Shown here piece by piece: positions 12,186-24,602 of a DNA stretch of 64,000 nt; position 1 is the stretch's first letter, and each line of letters starts with the position of its first letter. The DNA lies in the NCBI GenBank assembly GCA_028551475.1, contig CM052360.1:5010501-5074500 (forward strand), in the 5' to 3' direction. The notes under the pieces are model-generated. The model made no database searches. It worked only from the letters and a program-made list of their open reading frames with translations, and was not told the DNA's origin. This DNA is from Casuarina equisetifolia. Taxonomy: Eukaryota; Streptophyta; Magnoliopsida; Fagales; Casuarinaceae. Position numbers and translations under genes: made by a program.

Positions 12186-13660
12186 TGGAGAGATATGATG
12201 GTACACATAGACTTTTAAAAAGACTATGTTATACCAACATTTTAGAGTGCCACATCAAGCTTCCAAAGGCCTACAATTCAAGCAAACAATTTTGAGATCA
12301 AGCCCATGCTTATCAAGATGCTTCAAAACTCCGTGCAATATAGTGGGCTACTAAATGAGGATCCAAAAGCTCACATTGAAGCATTCCTTGAATTTTGTGA
12401 CATAATTGGAGATCATGGAGTTACAGAGGATGTTATCAGGTTAAAGCTATTTCCATTTTCTCTTAGAGATACAACTAAAAATTGGTTCTCTTCTCTTCCT
12501 ATAAGATTGATTATAACATAAGATGATTTGGCTCATAAATTTCTTGGTAAGTTCTTTCCTCTGGCAAAATCTGCAAAAATGCAAAACGATATTACTACTT
12601 TTATACAGATGGACAATGAATCATTGTATAAAGCTTAGGAAAGATTCAAGGAACTTCTAAGGAGATGTCCAGATCATGGACAACCCATATGGTTACAAGT
12701 ACAAACTTTCTATGATGGGTGTAGTACAAATCTTCGTTTCGTAATTGATACAGCTGCAGGAGGGGACTTACATAGCAGAACACCAGAAGAGGCATTTAAC
12801 TTCCTAGAGGAGATGGCATTTGATAACTATCAATGATCTACTGAGAGATTACCAATGCATCAAGCAAGTGGAGTCCATGAAGTAGATATCTTCACCATAA
12901 TGTGTGCACAATTGGAAGTGCTCAATAAGAAGATAGACAACCTAAAAATTCCAGTTGTGAGACATCAGAGTAGAGAATGTGAATTTTGTGATGGAGAACA
13001 TGCAAGCACGGAATGTCAATTAGGTAATTCTTATGCTCATTATAATGATTATGTTAATTTTGTTGGGATTCGTAGCAGGTCGCAAAATGATCTCTACTCC
13101 AATGTATACAATTTGGGATGGCAAAACCATCAAAATCTTTCATGGAGTAACCCAAGTGAGATGAGATCGCAACCAACATTTTGGCAAACCGAAGAGGTGA
13201 AACCTAACTTAGAAGACATGATCAGCAAGCTGGCTAGCACCACACAAAACTTTTCAGAGAGGATGGAAGCAAGTTTTCAAAGAAAAGAAGCTTCATTCCA
13301 AAGATTAGAGGTGCAGATGAGTCAGATCATCAGTATGATCTTAGAGAATCAAGAGGGTTCTTTGCCGTGTGATGTGGAGAAAAGTCTTGAAGATACCGCA
13401 GAGGCAATAACCCCAATATGTGGCAAGCAGGTAGGAGAAGTTGATGTTGACAAACAGAGTCTTAAAGATAATGGTCAGCATACAACTTAAGGAGACACCG
13501 AAGAATAACCTTGCTCTAGTAAATCATGAGTCCTTTATGCCTCCAACTCCATCTACCTTGAGATTCCAACAACGCGTAAAAGATAAGCAGTTCTTGGAAT
13601 TCCTTGATATATCTTTAAAACTGCACATTAACATTCCTTTTGCAGATGCTCCAGTTTAAT
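12186..13660 (+). pseudogene. Decayed Athila-type gag of element C
   Basis: Pieces in different frames line up with Athila ORF1. These are the retrotransposon gag core in 12306-12521 (DPKAHIEAFLEFCDIIG, LFPFSLRDTTKNWFSSLP), continuing through stops to about 12835. Then 12855-13490 has a coiled-coil stretch and the words FCDGEHASTECQ in place of a zinc knuckle. Then 13441-13659 holds the FLEFLDISLKLHINIPFADA motif that precedes the protease in Athila. Stops at about 12520, 12640 and 12836 and a frame change near 13470 break it. Protease, RT and integrase do not follow. Confidence 0.72.
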
Positions 13661-15409
13661 TACCTAGTTGTGCAGAATTGTTGAACAAGATACTGGAGAA
13701 CAAAAGGAAGCTTGAAGTATATGAGACAATTGTGCTTATTGAAGAATGCTCAACAATGAAACGACACAAGCTGTCTCCTAAACTATTGGAGTTTCATCCT
13801 CCTTAAGCAACATGTGGAGGATAGTTTGGCTGAAAACTATAAAGCAAGCGCTTCTTGGGAGGTAACCCAAGTATTTTGTTAGCAGTTTGGTTAGAAGGCT
13901 GTCACCATATGCTCATCACAGCTCCATTTTGACAACTTACAATCAGGGGAGTTTTCTCATTCCTATTTCACCTTTATTTTTTCTTTCCTTCCTTTTGCAT
14001 TGAGGACAATGCTTCATTCAAGTTTGGGGGTAGGGAAAGAGCCTTTGTGATAAATCTGATTGAAATTTTTTTTATGTCATGATTACATTCCTTATTGTGA
14101 ATTCTTGGTGATTCTTTGGAAGATATAGATTTTGTTCAAACCTGCAATTGTGGTGTGAGTTAAGTGTGATTCTAATAATGTTGATCCACCTATTGAGCAC
14201 TAAAAGTCCTTCATTTTTGAAATTGTGTGTATCTCTAGAAAACATTCATGTGAAGTATGTGATTTTCTTAAATCTCATCTGGATCTTAAAATTTGTTTGA
14301 TTTCCTCTTGAGGTGAAATCTTAGGCTACATCTAATTGAGAAAATGATTTAGGCCATTCTTTGGATCGTTTGAGCCTTTCAAGCCAACCCTATTTATTTA
14401 TCATCAGTCACCCCGTTGAGCCTTGATTTTTATCCATTTTTTTTATGACACCCACATATATATATACTTTTGAGCCTTTGACAAATTATCTTTTCGTCCC
14501 ACACCCTTGAACATATTGATTTTTAGGATATAAGTCTATTTGAGTGAAGAGAAGTTGAGGGGAGGATGTTATATGGGAAGGATGTTGATTGCAATGATTA
14601 TGTAGCATAATATGTTGCTTTTGTGAATGCAAAAAAAAAAAAAGAAAAAGAAAAAGAAAAAGGAAATACAACATCTATCCAAGATTGGAATTCTTTTATT
14701 GCTTATTGTCAAATTTAAGCCACTCAAGGTTCAGAAACTGGCTTTTGCATAGTAGTTAGATATCATCAACAAGATAAGATTATATTGGTTACATTTATAA
14801 TCCTACTACTTGTTTTATTATTACAAGCATGATTGTGACTTTTGTGAGTGTCAAAATCCAAGTAAAATCAAGTATTTTTTGAGAAGAAAAGAATGAGAGA
14901 AGTGGTGATAGAAAGATCATTTATGAAAAAAGAAAAAGAAAAGAAAGAAAGTGACAAAAGCTCAAATTAAATCCTAGAAAGTAATGTATTCATGGGTGAA
15001 TTAAGCCTAAATGACTTTCATCTTACCCCTAGCCCAGCCCTACATTACAAGCTTATAAAGTCCTATTGATTCTTAGTTAGATGATTGGCCTACATTAGTG
15101 GAGAGAGGAATGAAAAGCAAACCTATGAGGTTTGGTTAAAGATTTTGAGAGATTGCATATTAATGTGGATCTATTTAGAGTGCATATAATTGAAAAGATA
15201 AGGACTCACACACACACACACGTGGTTAACATATTTAAGAGTCTATCTTATCTTATGAAACAATTGTGATGTTTGGATGAAAGCTATATTTTTCTTTGAA
15301 TTGTTAAGTTGAGCAATTATAGGAGAATATCATGAAGGGGTTTTGTCTAAAACGTATATTGTTTATTGCTTTTGCTAGAGGACTAGCAAAATGTTAAGTT
15401 TGGGGCTTT
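13661..15409 (+). other. Non-coding interior of element C between gag and 3' LTR
   Basis: No pol is present. The stretch has a purine-rich word (aagtttgggggtaggg, about 14020) like those found between pol and the 3' LTR of Athila elements. It also has A-rich simple sequence at 14631-14665 and 14925-14950, a (CA)n run near 15207-15222, and a polypurine-like aagtttggggc just before 15410. No convincing gene. Confidence 0.6.
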
Positions 15410-15992
15410 TGATAACTCTATGTTTATAGGGTTATTTGACTTGTTTTTAGGCAGTAAGCAATGCAATACTTATGGGAAAATATTTGAATTCCTTTTTATT
15501 TACCTAAATTTATCTTGTTTATGTAGTATAAGGAGGCAAGGAGAAAAGGAATGAACATGGAGAACCTAATGCTTATTGTGTGGCAAAATTATAATATCAA
15601 GATCAAGAGAGTCAAGATGGGCTTGGGCTTTGGATGATTGTTATTAGATTTTCTATTGTTATTGGGTTTTCTATTTATTTAGAAAACCCCGTAATGTTAG
15701 GAATTCAAATCCTAATTAATTTAGAAGTTCAAAACCCAATTGTTTTTAGATCTCTAAAACCCAATTCTATTAGGATAGGAGGTAGGTCTAAACCTAAACC
15801 TTATTTAAGAGAAGAGAAGAGGCAAAAGAAGGGGAGGAGGAAATTAAGCACAACTCAAGAAAGAGGCCAAGAATTCAAGGTTTTCTTGAAGAGAAGACAA
15901 AAAGGGTGACAGACTTCTTGTTCTTGGATTCAAGATGCCTTCTTTATTTCTTATTACCATTCTTCTTCATTATTTCTTTATGCAAGTGAAAA
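15410..15992 (+). repeat. Truncated 3' LTR of element C
   Basis: Matches 10603-11177 closely, then ends about 670 bp early. The last bases before the target duplication read tgcaagtgaa. This is the reverse complement of ttcacttgca near the true LTR end at 11826-11835, which suggests a small inversion or template switch at the break. Confidence 0.8.
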
Positions 15993-15997
15993 CCTGC

Positions 15998-17159
15998 CTG
16001 ATCCAGTTCCTGTTATGGTGCTGTCTTAATCATTATCAGAGGCTTTCTGTTACGGTGTCGTATTGATCATTATCAATGACTTCCTGTTACGGTGTCGTCT
16101 TGATCATTATCAGTGACTTCCTGTTACGGTGTCATCTTGATCACATCCGAAGCTTCCTTGATACGCTTGCAGGCTACGACGTTGTCTCACTTAAGGGCAC
16201 ATAAGAGACACTTATCTCTCAAGGGGTTATGCCCTAGCCGTCATTCTCTCCCCGACGCTGCCTTCATTTCTCTCAAGCGCCAAAGCTTCAACGAAGGAGG
16301 AGACGAGCTGTCAGAACGGTCGGATTTTGAATCAAAAGGTTGAAATGAGGCTGATTTGATGGATAGTCTACTATTCCTAACGGATAGAATGCTATGGTTC
16401 AGGTTTGATTCAAAAAGAAAACCCTAGATTTGCTTCTATTTAAAGGAGATGTGTACGTGAAGGTTTTCTCTTGATGATGAACATCTATTTGAAGCATTCT
16501 CTTTGTGAAGATAATCTACTTAGCTTACTTATCATTTGATTCGAGATCATACATCATTCAGTGGTTTACAAGCTCTCGATTATTCGGTTTAATCTTTGAT
16601 TATATCATCAATTATAGCTTGTATAACATTATTTATGTGCTGATTTCACTTATAAACATTCTCTACATATAAATCTTGAGGAAAATCCGAAACCCTAATT
16701 TCTCCAAATTGGGGATTTCGTGATAGGAGCTTTGTATCTTGATATATTTGTTTGAATAGCTCATCTGATAAGCAATATCTCATAAACTAACATATTATTT
16801 AGGGATTTGCTATTGTATATGATCTTTTGATCATTATTTGTATTCGAACTTCATAATTTCTTTGAGAAGGAATTATTTGGATTAGGGAGATCGTGTTTTC
16901 CTAATCAGGTTGAGTAAAGGTGACTTCAATCAGTTGGATTGAAGGAGAAGAGGGTAGATGTAGGACTCTAAGATAGAGTGCCGAATCACCATGGTAAATT
17001 GGGTGTTGATTCTCTTGCTCTCTCTTTGATTAAATATTTCTGTTTGATTGCATATTATCATACAAATTGTTAAGGTAATTGATTAGAACTTAGAAAAGAT
17101 TTAAGTTTGGTACAATAACAATTCAACCCCCCCTTCTTGTTAAGCCATAAAACCCAACA
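15998..17159 (+). repeat. 5' LTR of element B, second part
   Basis: Matches 22600-23781. The first 140 bp hold four copies of a ~38-bp unit (for example ttacggtgtcgtcttgatca plus the following half), also present in the 3' LTR. Ends CCCAACA before the primer-binding word. Confidence 0.88.
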
Positions 17160-17221
17160 ATTAGCATCTAGAGCCAGGTTCTCTGATTAAAAGGACTAAC
17201 ATCCTAGAGTAGATCCACATT

Positions 17222-18972
17222 ATGGCTTCTGAAAAAGGGTTAGCTGTTACGGGATTTAATAAACCTCCCTTGTTTGATGGCAATAATTTTAGGCATTGGA
17301 AACAATTAATGTAAGTCTTCATAATAGGCCAAGATCCAGAAGCTTGGTAAGTAATCATGAAGGGTATTACATTACCCGAAACTGATGAATGGTCAAAAAA
17401 TGAAGCTAAAGTAATAGGATTAAATGTTAGTCTATGAACATGATCTATAGTGGTCTTAGAGCACATGAGTTCAACAAAGTGTCCTCTTGCACCACTGGTA
17501 AAGAAATTTGGAATAAGTTAGAGGTCATTTATGAAGGAACTAAAAAGGTAAAGTCTTCTAAGGTTAATATGCTTACACATGACTATGAACTATTTTTTAT
17601 GAAAGATTCTGAAACTATTAGTGATATGTTTGGTAGGTTTACTGAAATTATTTCTGAACTTAAATTACTAGGAAAAACCTATACAAATGAGGAAATGGTA
17701 AGAAAAATGTTAGTATCCCTACCCGAGAGTTGGGATCCTAAAAAGATGGCTATAGAAGAAGCTCATGACCTAGAGGTGCTGACCTTAGATGATTTGCTAG
17801 GTTCTCTTAAGACTCATGAAATGCAGCTTATGAGAAGAGAGAAAGAAAAGGAAAATAGGAGATCACTTGCACTTAAAGTAGAAGTTGAAAAGGTTGAAGA
17901 AGAAGAGTTAGAAAATGATGAAGTAGCTCTTATAGCTAGAAGGTTTAGAAAATTTCTAAGAAGAGGCTTAAACAAAAACATAGGGCAAAATAGGAGAAAA
18001 GAATTAAATGAACCTAGGGAGAATGTGTGCTATGAATGCAGGAAACCAGGACATATCAATATTGATGGTCTAATAATCAAGAAGAGAAACAACAAGAACA
18101 AAAAGAGGGCAATGATTGCTACTTGGGATAATGAGAACTCCTCATCTAATGAAAAAACCCAAGAAGAGGTTGCACATCTATGCCTAACCGCAACAGTAAC
18201 TCTTGAGGAAGAAAATCATAAGGTAAACGATTCTGAACTGTTTCTTCAAATAAATTCTGGATTAGAAACTGCTTTTTCTGACCTAGTTGAATATACAAAT
18301 AAATTAAAAGATAAATACAAAAAGTTAAAAGAAAAAAATAAATTTGAAAAACAGGAACATTTGACTTCTGTACAAAAAATCGATTTTATTGACAAACAAA
18401 GTACAGAACTTACTACATGTAAAGATCAAACTGAAAAGAAAGATGCCGTGATCTCTTTGAATGATGACATTGTTATTTCTGCTAATGCATACATGAAATA
18501 TGATGCTTGTATGAATGATATATATGAAAAACAAGGAGAACATGAGAACATGCAAATAGGAGCAGAAACTTTCTGTAGTGACAGTGCATCTCTTGAGACT
18601 AGGATTCATGCATATTCACATGTATGTGTTGAAAATCTTAAGAATAGAGTCCGTGACCATGAAAAAGAAAACTGTGACTTAAAATTAAAACTTGATGCAA
18701 GTAACTTGATGTTAAAGAAATTTACAAATGGTAGTTGCATGTTAAATAGAATTCTAAACTCTCAAAGAGGAATATATGATAAGGCGGGACTAGGGTATAA
18801 ATTGAATGATAAATCAAAATCATTCAATCATTTCTTTAAGGAAAAAGAATGTTCTATTCCACTACATGAAAATAAATGCTCTTTCTGCAATTATTTTGGT
18901 TATGATTTTGATAAATGTCCTATAAGACTTAGAAAGAAAGGCTTACAAAGTAAAGAAACTTTGGCTGCCTAA
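17222..18972 (+). pseudogene. gag of copia element B
   Basis: Begins MASEKGLAVTGFNKPPLFDG at 17222. It has stops near 17311 and 17350 and a shift before the long open stretch 17434-18972 (512 codons). That stretch shows the copia gag core (EIWNKLEVIYEG, FGRFTEIISELKLLGK, MLVSLPESWDPK), a basic region, and a zinc knuckle that starts CYECRKPGH but lacks its last cysteine. A long charged coiled-coil segment follows (about codons 270-430), ending in a Cys-rich tail (CSFCNYFGYDFDKCP). A large gag with coiled coil is typical of SIRE-type copia elements. Confidence 0.8.
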
Positions 18973-19049
18973 GAATGACAAAAATCTAAGTCGAACTAAC
19001 ACTCATGGACCCAAAGTAAAAATGGTACCAAGCACTTCAAAAATTAAAT

Positions 19050-19690
19050 TTGTTTCTGCAGGATATGAGGGTACGGATAAGGAACAAAAAGCTCAAGAAC
19101 ATGTGGATTCTAGACAGCGGATGCTCTCGACACATGACTGGGATGAGGGAGCTCTTCTCAACGCTTGAGTTGAAAAATGGAGGTACGATATCTTTTAGAG
19201 ATAACTCCAAAGGAAGAATAAGAGGAATGGGAAAAATAGGTAACTCTGATTCTCTACTCATATCTGAAGTATTGCTTATAGATGAATTAAAATTTAACCT
19301 ACTGAGCATAAGTCAATTGTGTGATAAAGGATTCAGAATAAAATTTGGTAAAGAAAGTTGTCTTGTTGAGTATGCTGACCATAAAATTGTTGGAAAAAGG
19401 AAAGACAATATCTATGTGCTTGATTTGAGCAACATGAATGTTGAACAAACATGTTTGGTTGTAAATAGAAATGTTAATGCTTGGTTGTGGCATAGAAAGC
19501 TAGGACATGCAGGTCTAGGATTGATAGAGAAATTGTACAAGTACAATTTAGTAAAAGGTCTTCCTTCTTTAGAATTTAACAATGACAGAATATGTGAAGC
19601 ATGCATTAAGGGCAAACACACATAAAGCAGCTTCAAATCGAAGCTTGTGGTGAGCACATCTAGATCATTAGAAACACTACACATGGATCT
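19050..19690 (+). pseudogene. Protease and pre-integrase domain of copia element B
   Basis: Encodes MWILDSGCSRHMTG, the D-S-G active site of copia aspartic protease, at about codons 18-31. It continues to the pre-integrase zinc-binding region (LWHRKLGHAGLGLIEKLYKY, CEACIKGKHT). A stop follows at 19623-19625; the same frame then reads on to LHMDLFG and ends. The catalytic core of integrase (D,D-35-E) is absent: from about 19720 the sequence jumps to the region after integrase. This is an internal deletion of several hundred bases. Confidence 0.82.
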
Positions 19691-19719
19691 TTTCGGCCTT
19701 ATGAGAACAGCAACATTGA

Positions 19720-21600
19720 ATGGTGAAATTTGATTCCAAGAGTGATGAAGGAATATTTCTTGGATACTCTCATACAAGTAAAGCATACAGAATATTTAAC
19801 AAACGCACTTTAGTTGTAGAAGAGTCAATTCATGTTAAGTTTGAGGATGAATGCCAAAATATCCTAGAAACCGAAGCAAATGATGGAACTAAAAGTGTTT
19901 CAATTAGGACTGAAGTTGAGGGGGAGCCTGAAACTAGAGAACCCTCCTTTCCTAGAGTTAGGAGTGAAGTAGATCACGATCACATTATAGGAGATCCAAA
20001 TGTTAGAGTAAGCACAAGGTCTTGGGTTCACAACACATGTGAACATCAAGCCTTTTTATCTCAAGTAGAGCCTAAGAAAGTAGATGAGGCTCTTGAGGAT
20101 GATAATTGGCTTCTTGCTATGCAAGAAGAATTGAATCAGTTTGAAAGAAGCAAGGTCTGGAATCTAGTTCCTAGACCAAAGAACCATCCAGTCATAGGTA
20201 CAAAATGGGTGTTTCGGAACAAACTAGATGAAAATGGTATCATCACTAGAAATAAGGCTAGATTAGTGGCACAAGGATATAGTCAAGAAGAAAGGATTGA
20301 CTATGATAAAACATTTGTACCTGTAGCTAGATTGGAAGCTATTCGGATCTTACTTGCATTTGCTTGCTGTATGAACTTTACCTTATTTCAAATGAATGTT
20401 AAAAGTGCATTTTTGAATGACATTATAAAGGAAGAAGTATATGTTGAACAACTACCCGGATTTGAAGATCCAATTTACTCAAATCATGTCTTTAAATTAT
20501 CAAAAGCTTTATATCGTTTGAAACAAGTTCCACATGCTTGGTATGATAAATTAAGTTCATTCTTAATTAATCACGATTTCAGAAAAGGAAAAATGGACAA
20601 CACATTATTTATAAAGAACAAAGGAAAAGAAATTTTGATTGTTCAAATATATGTTAATGATATCATGTTTGGCTCTACCAATTCTAAATTATGTGAAGAA
20701 TTTGTTGCATGCATGCAAAGTGAATTTGAAATGAGCATGATGGGTGAATTAACATACTTTCTTGAATTGCAAATCAAACAAACCAACAAAGGGACTTTTA
20801 TAAGTCAAACCAAATACACAAATGAATTGCTCAAGAAAGACAAGATGCTTGATTCTAAACCAATGAACACACCAATGAGCACTTCTCTATCATTATCTAA
20901 TGATGAAGATGGAATTAGTGTAGACACTAAATTGTATCGTGGTATGATCGGCTCTTTACTATTCTTAACTGCATCCAGACTGGATATCATGTTTAGTGTG
21001 TGTCTATGTGCTAGATATCAATCTGATCCCAAAGAACCGCATCTAGTTGCTGTTAAAAGGATATTTAGATACCTTAGAGACACGGTTTCCCTAGGAATTT
21101 GGTACCCTAAAGACACCACTTTAGATTTGCATGCATCTAGTGACTTTGATTATGTTGGCTGCAAACTCGATAGGAAAAGTATGAGTAGTGGATGTCACTA
21201 TCTTGGGAATATGCTTATTTCTTGGCACTCCAAGAAACAAAACTGTGTAGCTCTCTCTTCCACTGATGCCGAATATATTGCTGCTACTAGTAGTTGTGCT
21301 CAAATCTTATGGATGAAACAGTAGTTAGAGGATTATGGAATCCTATCACAAAGAATTCCACTCAAGTGTTATAACACAAGTGCCAAAAATCTCACTAGGA
21401 ATCCTATCCAGCACTCTAAAACAAAGCACATAGAAATTAGACATCATTTCATTTGGGATCATGTTCAAAAAGGTGATGTTGTGCTTGAATTTGTGAGTAC
21501 TGATCAGCAAATTGCTGATATCTTGACCAAACCTTTATCAAAGGATAGATTTTATGCTCTTAGACAAGAACTTGGAATGTTACTTCCTGAAAATTTTTGA
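19720..21600 (+). pseudogene. Reverse transcriptase and RNase H of copia element B
   Basis: A 534-codon open stretch to 21324, continuing past one stop (TAG, in WMKQ*LEDYG) to about 21600. RT motifs run in order: WVFRNKLDENG, NKARLVAQGYSQ, FQMNVKSAFLND, ALYRLKQVPHAWYDKL, and the active site as IYVNDIMFGS, where the first aspartate of YVDD is asparagine. RNase H has DFDYVGCKLDRKS, then ALSSTDAEYIA, and past the stop HIEIRHHFIWDHV. The enzyme copies element RNA into DNA. The YVND change, the stop and the missing integrase make it inactive. The frame is otherwise long, so it decayed recently compared with element A. Confidence 0.85.
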
Positions 21601-22079
21601 ACTATTTATTACTGCTCTCTCTATTCTTTCACTGTTCTTAAAACTGCTCGGTCTGAGGGGGAGCGGCTCTACCTTCACTAATACAACCTCTGGTCAGTAC
21701 CTTACCCTTCTTTCTATTCTGTTACAGCCTGCTCATTTTTTTGTTACTGTATCTTGTCCTGCTTACTTGCAAACTTATTCTTTTTGCTTATGACAAAAAA
21801 AAAAGAGAGAATAGTGTGCACATGTGAAGTCTCATTTCTGACTATCAGTGCAGAATGTGGGATACATATACATATCACCCTTGTTTAACCAAATTTCTAC
21901 ATGCTCTATACAAACTTTCGAAATCTGCTAGTCACATGTATAGGAGACATACGTTTGATCATAAAATTGTATCATTGATGCAATGATAAGTTGTGTTCTT
22001 TTTGAAAAACATAATTGATATTTGATGACATGTGCAACACTAATGAAATATATTTTGTCATCATAAAAAAAGGGGAGAT

Positions 22080-23781
22080 TGTTGGAAAATAGGGTTTTGT
22101 TATGATTGAAAATATTTTCTTGTAAATATCAATTCTCAAATTATGTTTTTTCTAAATGTGCAAAAAGAAAAACTATAGGAAGTAAAAGATTTATAAATTA
22201 TAATATCAATTAATGATATTATAAAGTAATCGGGTTTCTACATTTTCTCATAAAATATATTCTTAAAGTATTTGTGACATATATTCAAATAAATGTTGAT
22301 TATTTGAATATATTGATTATTTAAATATTTCTTCAAGAAATATGAAATATAATTGAATATATTTTAGGAATATGATACTTGGTTTGGTGAAATTGCAGGA
22401 ACAATATATTAGCTTAAGTTCAATATATGCAATACATTATAAATGTATTGGACCGTGTATTAATATTGGACCGTGTATTAATATTGGACCGTGTTGATAT
22501 TGGACTGGATATACATGTTGAATATATATTATTACTAGACTGGACTTTTGCTGCTGGACTGTGAGAATATAGGTACGGCCCAAGTTCACGTTAGCCTGCC
22601 TGATCCAGTTCTTGTTACAGTGCCATCTTGATCATTATCAGAGGCTTCATGTTACGGTGTTGTATTGATCATTATCAGTGACTTCCTGTTACGGTGCTGT
22701 CTTGATCATTATCAGTGACTTCCTGTTACGGTGTCGTCTTGATCACATCAGAAGCTTCCTTGATACGCTTGTAGGCTACGACGTCATCTCACTTAAGGGC
22801 ACATATGAGACGCTTATCTCTCAAGGGGTTATGCCCTAGCCGCTTCATTCTCTCCCCGACCCTGCCTTCGTTTCTCTTAAGCGCCGAAGCTTCAACAAAA
22901 TGAATCTGGAGGAGACGGGCTATCAGAATAGTCGGATTTTGAATCAAAAGGTTGAAATGAGGCTGATTTGATGGATAGTCTACTATTCCTAACGGATAGA
23001 ATGCTATGGTTCAGGTTTGATTCAAAAAGAAAACCCTAGATTTGCTTCTATTTAAAGGAGATGTGTACGTGAAGGTTTTCTCTTAATGATGAATATCTAT
23101 TTGAAGCATTCTCTTTGTGAAGATAATCTACTTAGCTTACTTACCATTTGATTCGAGATCATACATCATTCGGTGGTTTACAAGCTCTCGGTGATATTCG
23201 ATTATTCGGTTTAATCTTTGATTATATCATCAATTATAGCTTGTATAACATTATTTATGTGCTGATTTCACTTATAAACATTCTCTGCACATAAATCTTG
23301 AGGAAAATCCAAAACCCTAATTTCTCCAAATTGGGGATTTCGTGATAGGAGCTTTGTATCTTGATATATTTGTTTGAATAGCTCCTCTGATCAGCAATAT
23401 CCCATAAACTAACATATTATTTAGGGATTTGCTATTGTATATGATCTTTTGATCATTATTTATATTCGAACTTGATAATTCCTTTGAGAAGGAATTATTT
23501 GGATTAAGGAGATCGTGTTCTCCTAATTAGGTTGAGTAAAGGTGACTTCAATCAGTTGGATTGAAGGAGAAAAGGGTGGACGTAGGACTCTAAGATAGAG
23601 TGCCGAACCACCGTGGTAAATTGGGTGTTGATTCTCTTGCTCTCTCTTTGATTAAATATTTCTGTTTGATTGCATATTATCATACAAATTGTTAAGGTAA
23701 TTGATTAGAACTTAGAAAAGATTTAAGTTCGATACAATAAAAATTCAACCCCCCCTTCTTGTTAAGCCATCAAACCCAACA
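22080..23781 (+). repeat. 3' LTR of element B
   Basis: Uninterrupted copy, 1702 bp, with TGTTGG and CCAACA as terminal inverted repeats. It holds the 18-bp repeat near 22450, the ~38-bp repeat array at about 22610-22745 and a C-rich end. It gives the pre-insertion sequence for element C. Confidence 0.9.
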
Positions 23782-24595
23782 GATAGATGAGATGGAACTT
23801 AGAGGCAATAAACTAGTTGATAACCCCATGAACACCAACTTGTCGTTGATTACTTTTAAGCATGATCAAGGAGCAAAGGTGCCTTAAGATGATGACTCGC
23901 TTTTGAGTGAACCACTCAAGTATCAGTAGTTTATAGGAAAGTTGAATTATCTCATAGTCACTAGACCTAACATTTCTTACATTATGCACAACTTGGCCCA
24001 GTTCATGCATTCTCCTAAGAAATCTCACTGGGAAGCAACCACTAGGTTGGTAAAATACTTGAAGAGCTGCCCAGGCACAGGTTTACTCATTCCTGCTTCA
24101 AGAGGATATAAGATGAGAGCATACTACAATCTGGACTATGCTACTTGTAAGGTTGAGAGGAAGTCAATCACTAGTTTTTGTATCATGCTTGGCGATGCTC
24201 TCATCTCTTGGAAAAGTCAGAAACAAGTGATGGTATCTCTCTCCTTCATAAAAGCAAAGTATCAAACTATGGCCTACACATCATGTGAGATCATTTGGTT
24301 ATTAAGTCTTCTGGGAGATATAGGGATTGAAGTCCCATAACTAGTGACCTTGTATTATGATAATAAGGCTGCAATGGAGCTATCAATGAATCTCATGGTG
24401 CACCAACACACCAAACACATAAATGTTGACTGTCACTTCATCAAGGAACAGATAAAGCGTGGCTTTATCAAAACACATCATGTCGAGACCAAAGATCAAC
24501 TAGCAAATGTCTTCACAAAGGTTTTAGGAGCAAACCAGTATGTACATCTCTTCAGCAAGTTAAATGTCATCAATTCTTATCGACCTTCAGCTTAA
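23782..24595 (+). pseudogene. 3' part of reverse transcriptase/RNase H of copia element A
   Basis: Continues the pol broken at 10093. After two stops there is an open stretch 23942-24340 (NYLIVTRPNISYIMHNLAQF, LVKYLKSCPGTGLL, DALISWKSQKQ) and, after a stop, 24344-24595 with TLYYDNKAAMELS and HTKHINVDCHFIKEQI, the RNase H end of copia pol. The conserved SSSEAEY is altered (SFIKAKYQ). It ends a few bases before the polypurine tract. Confidence 0.85.
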
Positions 24596-24602
24596 GGGGG
24601 GA

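Larger units (their letters stand above)
10603..15992 (+). mobile_element. Element C, Athila-like Ty3/gypsy element lacking pol, inserted in the LTR of element B
   Basis: 5' LTR 10603-11854 (1252 bp, TGATAACT...CCGAACA). The primer-binding site tggcgccgttaccgggga at 11861 resembles the tRNA-Asp type used by Athila/Tat elements. A decayed gag spans 12186-13660, followed by about 1.7 kb without pol, and then a 3' LTR from 15410 that stops at about 15992 instead of running its full 1.25 kb. The flanking word cctgc at 10598-10602 and 15993-15997 is the target duplication, and the uninterrupted sequence is present at about 22597-22605 in the other LTR of element B. With no pol it resembles a LARD or a deleted Athila; it would depend on other copies to move. 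Confidence 0.85.
10094..23781 (+). mobile_element. Copia element B (SIRE/Maximus-like) inserted in element A
   Basis: A long-LTR copia element. The 3' LTR is 22080-23781 (about 1.7 kb, TGTTGG...CCAACA). The 5' LTR runs 10094-10602 and 15998-17159 and is split by element C. The target duplication gatag occurs at 10089-10093 and 23782-23786. The first dozen bases of the 5' LTR are missing compared with the 3' LTR. A primer-binding-like attagcatctagagcc follows at 17160, and a polypurine tract (aaaaaaaggggag) precedes 22080. The coding region is gag 17222-18972, protease/pre-integrase 19050-19625 and RT/RNase H 19720-about 21600. The integrase core is missing. The coiled-coil-rich gag and long LTRs suggest the SIRE/Maximus lineage; this is an inference. 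Confidence 0.88.

Noticed and set aside
14460-14680. A-rich and T-rich simple sequence and the Phe/Leu-rich minus frame over it
   Set aside because: Simple-sequence run inside the non-coding part of element C.
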